NCBI GenBank assembly: GCA_903944345.1
Contig: CAJARJ010000013.1
Coordinates: 1 to 58,671 of the forward strand
Source of the DNA: Candidatus Omnitrophota bacterium
GTDB taxonomy: Bacteria > Omnitrophota > Gorgyraeia > Zapsychrales > Fredricksoniimonadaceae
Length of the DNA stretch: 58,671 nt
Reading direction: 5' to 3'
Made by a program: the position numbers and the translations under genes. Shown here piece after piece: positions 35,496 through 43,300 of this stretch. Numbering within the stretch: the stretch's first letter is position 1; each line of letters begins with the position of its first letter. The notes below the pieces were generated by a model. That model saw nothing but the letters and a program-made list of their open reading frames with translations, searched no databases and was not told the DNA's origin.

Positions 35496-35933
35496 TTAAA
35501 TATCGATAACAACCGGTTTCTGAGCCTGATGCGGATGCTCACTGCCGGCGTAGACGAAAAGATTGTTTTTAATATCATTTCCCAGCTTGCCTTTGGGCAA
35601 CATACGCTTGACAGCCAGTTCCATAACCTTGGTCGGACGCTTCTCGAGCATTTCCGAATAGGGAATGCTTTTGAGTCCGGAATGAAAACCGGAATAACGA
35701 TCATAAAACTTGTCGGTCGTTTTCTTGCCGGTGACACGGACTTTGGAGGCGTTAATGATAATAACGTTATCTCCGGTGTCAAACCCGGGCATGAAAGTTG
35801 TCTTGTTCTTGCCGCGCAAAACGGACGCCACACGGGCGGCCAGGCGACCCAGGGTCTTGCCTTCGGCATCTACAAGAATAAAACGTTTGTTGACAAGATC
35901 TTTACCCGGTACTGTTGTTCTTTGAAAAGCCAT
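35496..35933 (-). CDS. rplM: 50S ribosomal protein L13
   Basis: 145 residues from the ATG at 35933 (MAFQRTTVPGKD); the in-frame start at 35993 is rejected because the promoter -10 box lies at 35979-35984, inside it. Family blocks: FILVDAEGKTLGRLAARVA, DNVIIINASKVRVTGKK, and AVKRMLPKGKLG. Leader of the rplM-rpsI unit. Confidence 0.98.
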   Translation of the reverse strand: MAFQRTTVPGKDLVNKRFILVDAEGKTLGRLAARVASVLRGKNKTTFMPGFDTGDNVIIINASKVRVTGKKTTDKFYDRYSGFHSGLKSIPYSEMLEKRPTKVMELAVKRMLPKGKLGNDIKNNLFVYAGSEHPHQAQKPVVIDI

Positions 35934-35978
35934 AGATGTCTCTCTTGCAATTGTTGGCATTAAATCAATAAGGCTAAA

Positions 35979-36006
35979 ATTATAACATGACAAAACTGGA
36001 TGTCAA
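35979..36006 (-). promoter_or_regulatory. Consensus sigma-70 promoter of rplM-rpsI
   Basis: On the minus strand TTGACA (36001-36006), 16 bases, TATAAT (35979-35984): both hexamers match consensus exactly. Transcription should begin near 35972, giving a leader of about 40 bases before rplM. Confidence 0.9.
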
Positions 36007-36175
36007 TAAAAGATTTTCGCTGTTTTTCGATTCTGGCAAATGCAACCGTTGAGAGTCGGCCTAGCAAGTCTAAATATACACCAATTACGTCTGATTCACG
36101 TCAAAAATCATCAACATATTTTGAACTGGCGGAAGAAGCGCCTGACCAATCACAAAAACCATTGCAAAAATAAAT
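36007..36175 (-). other. Intergenic region behind the small module protein
   Basis: About 170 bases between the stop of the small module gene and the rplM promoter. I see no reading frame, RNA gene or clear terminator in it; only a weak GGCG/CGCC hairpin near 36130 with no T run. Confidence 0.5.
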
Positions 36176-36345
36176 TTATTTAAGAGGCGCTACAAGCCGC
36201 TCAATACTAATAATTTCAGGGAAAAAGCCTACAACTTCATGTGATACTGATTGATCAACCTTTGTGCTAACTTTATCGGGACTTAATAGCACTCCCACCT
36301 GAGAAGTCACATCGATATGATTAAAATCTACCCCCCCCTGGTGTA
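36176..36345 (-). other. C-module copy 1 (small protein)
   Basis: Begins PGGVDFN and ends GFFPEIISIERLVAPLK; read in the frame behind the G8 run. Confidence 0.7.
36331..36338 (-). repeat. Homopolymer G8 (minus strand) at the frame break
   Basis: Eight consecutive C on the plus strand. Seven would keep the small module protein in frame. Such runs are common sites for slippage in vivo and for read errors. Confidence 0.9.
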
Positions 36346-37016
36346 GCTTGTTCTGTCGCAATTGTGTTCTTCTCAAGAGCAAAATAGTCCTCCTCCAGCA
36401 TGACCCTGAGACCGCTCTCAATGACATAGACTGAATCCTTGTTCTCATAAACAACAGCCTTCTCAGGAACGATCCAAACTTTGTTAAAAGTATCAACAGG
36501 AAAATCCGTCGTTCCAAACCTCTTTAGAGTTTCTGTGTAAATCTTGGTCCAAAACTCTTTACCAATCTTCTCCTCTGGATAAATAACAGACGCAGTGATC
36601 TGCTTGAGCATATAATCCTGCACCAAAAGATCGCGCCCCATCTCCGTCACGCCAAAGCCATCGGGGATGATTCGATCTTTCTCGTACGGCGAAAGGTTAA
36701 CCCACAAGTCCTTCTCCGGAACAGTGATCGAAGCAAGAAAATACTTGATCAGACGGGTCGATTCGGCTTTCAAGTCCTCGATCGACCATGAAGAATCGCC
36801 CTTATCAAGGATAAAATCAAGTCTGAAAGGATTGTCCGAATAGATTTTCACGCCCTTAAGAAGCGGCGGCATGAAGCTCGAACTCAAGCTGACACGATCA
36901 CCGGGCTGAGGAAGTTGAAACATTCCCTGCGCTTGCACATAACAAACCGGTGCAATTCCAGTATTCGGCAGAAATATTGCCAAGACAACATACACAATTA
37001 AACGGCGAAGAATCAT
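36345..37016 (-). other. N-module copy 1 (small protein)
   Basis: Shared block with copies at 44930-45621 and 48800-49547. Fixed features: signal peptide, L(P)QPG, PDNPF-type LDFI segment, the invariant LWVNLSPYE-DRI, GRDLL-QDY-LKQ, and PVDTFNKVWI-P. Confidence 0.9.
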
Positions 37017-37104
37017 GATAAGAACCTTCCTGGCCAAAAATCATATCCCTGAATAAAAACAAGAAGCGATGTTCTTATTAACACAAAAAAATTCATGCTC
37101 CCTA

Positions 37105-37308
37105 TTAACGGGGAACGGTATCGCCAAGCCCCAGAAAGGTTGGTACAGATATTGTCATGGGATGAATACCGATAATCTCAGGGGTGAGGCCAGATACTTC
37201 TTGCAATTTCCGGCTCAAGTCCGGGTTAAAGTTTAAGCCGTCGTCCGCTGCATAGTAATAGGTCTCAATATTCATTCTGTCACGCGTTAATGCAATACCC
37301 CCAGGCGT
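37105..37308 (-). other. C-module copy 2 (2,838-residue protein)
   Basis: Begins TPGGIALTRDRMNIE and ends GLTPEIIGIHPMTISVP then TFLGLG. Similar to the other three copies in spacing and in the PEII-I-P pattern. Confidence 0.8.
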
Positions 37309-40300
37309 AATAACACTTTGAGCAGAGTCCCCCATTCGATCTTTTATTATTAAAAAATAAAGGTTGGCGATAGCATCCCAATTCTTATCAGCTCTTCCTT
37401 GATACCGATCAGCCGTTACGCTCACGGTGTCATTTAAATACTTTTGCATTAAAGCGTCTATCTTTGGTTTTGCGTTTAAAACCGCTTGTTGATAATTGCG
37501 CACGCCTTGACCTGTCATCAGATACGTAACAATGTCCGCCACACGCTCATCAGCGACATCCCATCTTCTTTCGGTAACATACTGCGACAAACTTCTGGCT
37601 TGATTTATTAGTTCATAGATATCTCTCAGGAAGGCTATTTCGTCTGATGCCAAATATAATGCTAGCTGACTCCAGAACTTATCCCCATAAGTGCCGTAAG
37701 ATAAACCGAATTTCAGAACTAACGCCTTTAATACGTCATTTACAGCCGCCCCGTAAACTGATTTCAGGTTTTCTATCCGGAAGCGCCCTTGCACAACATC
37801 GTCATCCCACCGCTTCAATAAATCGCTTCTTAGCCTGTCTTCATACATCTTTCGCGCCGAAACAGGATTTTCAAGACTGAGCTGTGATTGATAAAAATCC
37901 CCAAAATCAGCTCCATTGATTGATACTGGTTCAATGTTCCCTCCATATTGATATCCGGAGAAGGCCTTTCCTCTGTTTTCTTTCAATGCCTGATTAATCA
38001 AGGTAACCGCACTTAAATCCCGTTTAATGCCAAGCAAATTGCAAAGTTCTGTCAATCGACGGTCAACCATTTCCTGTTCAGGCCCGACATAAACAAGATC
38101 AAGATCAGAGGCGGCTGTTTTAATATCATTAAAGAAAAGAAGAGCTTTAGAGCTTAAACTGACTCCTATTTCGCCCCATATCCTCGAAATCAGTAATGGT
38201 ATCAACTCTTTCATAAAACGAATATTCCGGTCCTGAACATTTCTGGCAACCTCTCTGTAACCATTTCGTGACAAGACGGCGGCCTTTTGTTCTGATTTGA
38301 AATGACGAACAGCTTCTCTCAACTCAAAAAGAGACATGTCGTTGCTTAGCCTGGTAAAATCACCGGAAAGAGACCGGCTGCTTAATGAAATTCGTCTGAT
38401 TTCATGATCACGAACAAGCATTCGCAATCCTGGAATATTATCTCCCAACAATTTCACACCAAACAAAGAAACAATATCTGAAATCAGGTAATTGGCCGAC
38501 CAGGGATCCGCGACATCTTCTGCCAATCCGACCATCGAACGAACGAGCCTGGCTGTTATATCGGGCCCGACTTGCAAATATACTTTTACCAGATTCCTCA
38601 TAACCCCGTTATCCAAATCCGTCAAAGCCTGATCCCATGAATCGCGAACCAGTACAGCCTCCTCTGATTCAGATAAAGCAGACAAATATTTATTAACCAT
38701 GTCTCTAAGGACAGTTTCTTTGACTGCAAAACTGGCAAGACTTTGCGCATCAATCTTGTTTTCTGAAAATATCTCATCTTCAGGATTCGCACTCCCACCG
38801 TCGCTAACACCGAAAGCCGCGACTATAGATCGTTGCTCGGGCAAGGCATCATAAACCAAAGAAGAAAGACTCTGGGGCAGAGCGTCAATAGCTGTCACAA
38901 TCTTTACAGCTCCAGCTACTGACGACTTTAACAGACTGCCGTTGACAGAAGACAAGTTAAGAACATTAATTATTTTGTATGAAAGACCCGCTTCCCTTAG
39001 CTTCTTGCCGGCATCCAATGCTTCCTTGACGGTCTTTCCACTAACAATAAAGACTACAGGCTGAGTTGATCCCTCGTATGCATCGGCCATATAAAAACCG
39101 TCCTGAAAAATTCTCTTTCGCTTGTCCACAGTGTCAAACAAGGAAGCCGGAAGATCAAAAGGGCTTACTTCCTGCATCCTCAGATAGGTTGGCTTGCCTT
39201 GGGGATAAGCATAATAATAGTTCTCCAGAATCAACAACAAATCCTGAACATGCGCCGGCTGCAAGACCTGACACCAGGGATTCTTGAATAACTCAATATC
39301 CTCATATACCAGATGCCCCGGCCCCCAATAACTCAAGGCGGATCCAGATGAACGGGCAATAACTAAAACATTCTGTTTGCCAAGACCGAGCAGTTTCCAG
39401 TCTTCGGCATTCACAGGCATATGCGCTGCCGGACCGATATAAATTGGTGCCAAGCCTTCCAAAGACATCCCGCCTGCCAAATTTAATGCAAACCTTTCGT
39501 TAATGCCTGCAAAAATGAAAGGTGAATCACTTGTTGAAGATCTGACTGGCGTGGATAGTTCGAAAGGAGACGGGTTATCTGTATTAATAATCAATACCTG
39601 ATTTGGATTAATCGAAACAAACTCTTTAAGCCAACTCTTGAGAAACTTTTCCAGATACAATTTCCCTTGCTCGGTCAAGGGCTTCTCAAACTGCATGGGA
39701 TCCTGATCAATTGCCAAATCAGAATTCGGGAGCGCTAATCCCTGATTATCAATCGCCATCCTCTGAACAGGAGTCCAGACCGGATACTTGATATCATAGC
39801 CTTGCTCACGATATTCATCAACCGTCCCCTGCAAGGCCGTTAAAGCGTGACGATAGTCGTCCTCTGAAGGAAACTTGTGGCTAAAATTCAATTGACCTTC
39901 TATCTCTGTCATGCCGCGCCCTTTGGTCGTCTTGGCCAGAATAACCAAGGGTCTCTGCCCTTGACCAATCTTGTCATAAGCCGCACGGATTTGCCGAAAA
40001 TCATGCCCGTCAATCTCGGTCACATCCCATCCGTACGCCTCCCATAATGCGATTAATCGCGACAAGTGCCCATTAGCGTCCAGAGACAGCGTAGGATCAA
40101 CATCCTCAACACGATAAGCGTTTTGCAAACGATTGATATCCACAACAACCGTCAAATTATTTAACCCCATATGAGCTGCAAACTTGGCCTGGTGATCTAC
40201 GCCAATTTGCAAACCTCCGTCTGTGAGGAAAACAATCACCGGGTATTCCATTTGCTTGATCTTACCCGCTAATGCCAAACCAATACCCTGTTCAAAACTT

Positions 40301-43300
40301 GTACCGATCTTATAAAGACTTGCATCGCTTAAGCCAAACCGGGTCGGCACAATTTCCAGATCATCTTTATCAAGATCTAAGACTCTGTCAGGGTCGATCA
40401 GCCCCGCAAAGGCCGCAACCGAATAAAATGTGCTTCCCGCGGAGCCTTTCGGAACAATCCTTAAACGTTGTGGATGACCGGAAACAAATTTCTCACGATC
40501 AACATAATCCATAAATAATGCTGTATACAAATCAACAGGCGACATCGCCCCCGCTAAAGGCCCTTTATACTGTCTCCATATCCTCAGGCCCTCCAAACGA
40601 GCATTTGCCGCATAGGCAGCTAACTCTTCGACAGAATGAAGCCCTGATTTCTCTTTGCGCCAGGCGGTAATCCCATTATGAACGCCCTGCCCTCTTCTGG
40701 GAATCTTGTTCATAACCAAAGGCATACCAAGTTTGTACGAACTTCGCGCCCCGCTGTCCCAGTCCAGATAAGGGTTATCGATAACGTCATTTGTTTGAAG
40801 AAGAACTTTAACAGCTTTAATGAAAATTCCATGACCAAACACAATTACGGTCTGACCAGGGTGTTTTTCCTTTATGGAATCAAGAAATTCTTTCACAGTA
40901 ACCAGATAATCAACAAAGCTCTGACCATTTTTGGGGCCGATCAAAGCATTCTTCTTGATAAACTGCTTCGCCCTTACTCTTTCATCAGGAGAAAGCACAC
41001 TATCTATCTGCGCCTTAGTAGTTCCCTCCCATGAGCCTAGATTCATTCTGATGGCATCAGAGACTCTAACGTCTTCAAGCAGTCCAGGAGCAAGAGATCC
41101 AACATATTTTAGAAAAGCTTCTGCCGTTTGCGCAGTTCGCTTTGTTCCGCTTCGATAAAATGCGGCCTGACCACCCCGGATGATATCGGCATACTGTTGC
41201 CAAATAACTTTCGCCCCCTCCTCAACCTGACGCTGACCCTCCGCATTCAACTCAAATCTTGGGTCATCCACGTCTTTGGAGACCTGCAGAACACCTTCAA
41301 CATCACCATCCGTCAGGCCGTGTGGAACAACGACCAATTCTGTATCTCCCAAATCGAATGACTGAAAATGGTTACCGTATTTAATATGTCCGCTTTCCTG
41401 ATCAATAACCTGAAATCCTAGGGATCTGGCTTTTTCTTCCTGCGATTTCTGTGCGGAATCTACAGACAAGGACGACTCAAATGCCCAAAGCCCGGTATTC
41501 TCAGGTTTGTTCTTATTCCAGGCAATAGAACCATCTTGTGTTTCCCAGTCACCAATTCCCTGAACGATACGCAAAGCCGTCATAAACAAACTGTGCGTAA
41601 AAATGATTAACTCTTTCCCCTCGTAATGCCCGTTCACATGATCAATAAATGCCTTGGCACGACGAAGCAAATCAATATAACTCTCCCCTCCAGGCAAGCG
41701 GATATTTGCGTTGAAATTCCTGACCTCATCACGAACACGAATCATTTCAGCAGTTAACTGATCAACCGGAACATATCCTTGAACACCAACATTAAGTTCA
41801 TTTATCAAAGACGTTGTTTCAACAGCAAGACTCCGGCCTGTCCGGCTATTGACGTATTGAAGAAACGGCTCCGCCGTTTGCTGTGATCTGAGCAACTGAC
41901 TTGTAAGCACAAGAACATCCCTGTCAAAAAGACCTTTTGAGTGCATTTGCTCATAAATATCCGGAGCAGCCCGATACGCCTGCTGTTCTCCAAAAGCAGA
42001 AAGCCTGTCGATCTCATCAGCTGAAGAGCCATGCAAGGTACCCGCTAAAGTCTGAGCTACAGATTGAGCATGACGAACAGCGTAAACGGGAATCTTTAAT
42101 CTCAACGCTTTGGATCGATCTGCGTAAAAGATCTTACCTGTTTCAGGATCCAGTTTGAGCAAATCATCCAACCCTTCGACGTTAACCAGAGTCGAATCCT
42201 TTAAACCCTTTGACCGATCTTTAGTTCTCGCATAAACAATAATTGAAGCTGCCCTCTGCATCCCCTCCGGCTCCAGAGTTTGCTTCACAAAAGATTTTGA
42301 TCCAACAGTCAAACGCAGCGTTTTCCCCTGGTCAAGAATGCCGGCCTTCAGAACGCCCTGTTCACGAAGCCATTCAGCCGTCTCCCGGATTGTAGAACCT
42401 CCTTTTCCATAACCATCAATAGTCTCGCCACGCATAACTATCTCAAGAATCTGATGATCTTTTGTTTCTGCAACAATATGAAAAGGATATCCGTTCTCCT
42501 GCAGACGCAAGGAAAGATACTTTCTTCCCATTCCGTCCTCACGAAACCAATACAACGGCTCTTTTGTTTTATGCGGCGATCCCGGGCCAGCCCTATAACC
42601 CATATCTTTAAGCAAAGGCTCAAGCCTTTCCTGATCTAAAGGCAATTTAATGCTTCTTCCGTCATCATCTGTAATGGAATAAGACAAATCAAAGTCCTGT
42701 GGCTGATCAGGATCCTGAAAATACCGGTTAATACGCCCAGGCAATAGGAGCTGATCCGCCATGAAAAAAACACCCCCACTCATATAATCAGGAATCGAAA
42801 TTTTCGGCATAACAAACAAATGCTTGGGATCATCATAAAGCCTGTCGTAACCGTTATTCCCATCAGGAGCAATAAAGCCTTGCTCGTTAAGAATCGGTTG
42901 AATGCCCGTTGCCCACTGAATATTATCGTCTTCCTTTACCTCAATGCCGTTAATAAACACCGAGACATATGCACCTGACTCATCCAGCCGGAAACTGACA
43001 TGCTCCTCAATCCCGGCTCCATTAGAGCGGACAACATACATGGGATAATTAACCCCTTGTTTGATTTCTTCATTAAGAGCGTGAAAAATACGATATCGGC
43101 CTTTCTGATCCCTGATAACTGTGACTATCGGTTTGTTATAAAAAATATTTTCATTGCTCGTTACACCAACGAGCTCCAAATCAGGATGTAGTCTCTGGAA
43201 TTCTCCCAGAAGACTTTTGCGCCCTTCTTGCTCTCTGTCAACAAAAGCAACCTGAGATCTCTGCTGATCGAAAGGAATTTTTTCACCGTCCTTGTCAAAA

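Larger units (their letters stand above)
36176..37016 (-). pseudogene. Small exported N-module plus C-module protein, broken by one base at a G8 run
   Basis: Start at the ATG at 37016 (MILRRLIVYVV; AGGAAGG 9 bases before it). A signal peptide ends near VQAQG. The N-module follows: FQLPQPGDRVSLSS, GVKIYSDNPFRLDFILDKG, DLWVNLSPYEKDRIIP, MGRDLLVQDYMLKQ, and PVDTFNKVWIVPEKA. At the run of eight G (36331-36338) the frame stops within a few codons (GGGRF). With seven G it would continue VDFNHIDVTSQVGVLLSP to GFFPEIISIERLV and end at 36176, giving about 279 residues and the C-module seen in its giant relatives. So either an insertion mutation, phase-variable tract or sequence error. Function unknown; minimal member of the family. 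Confidence 0.75.
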
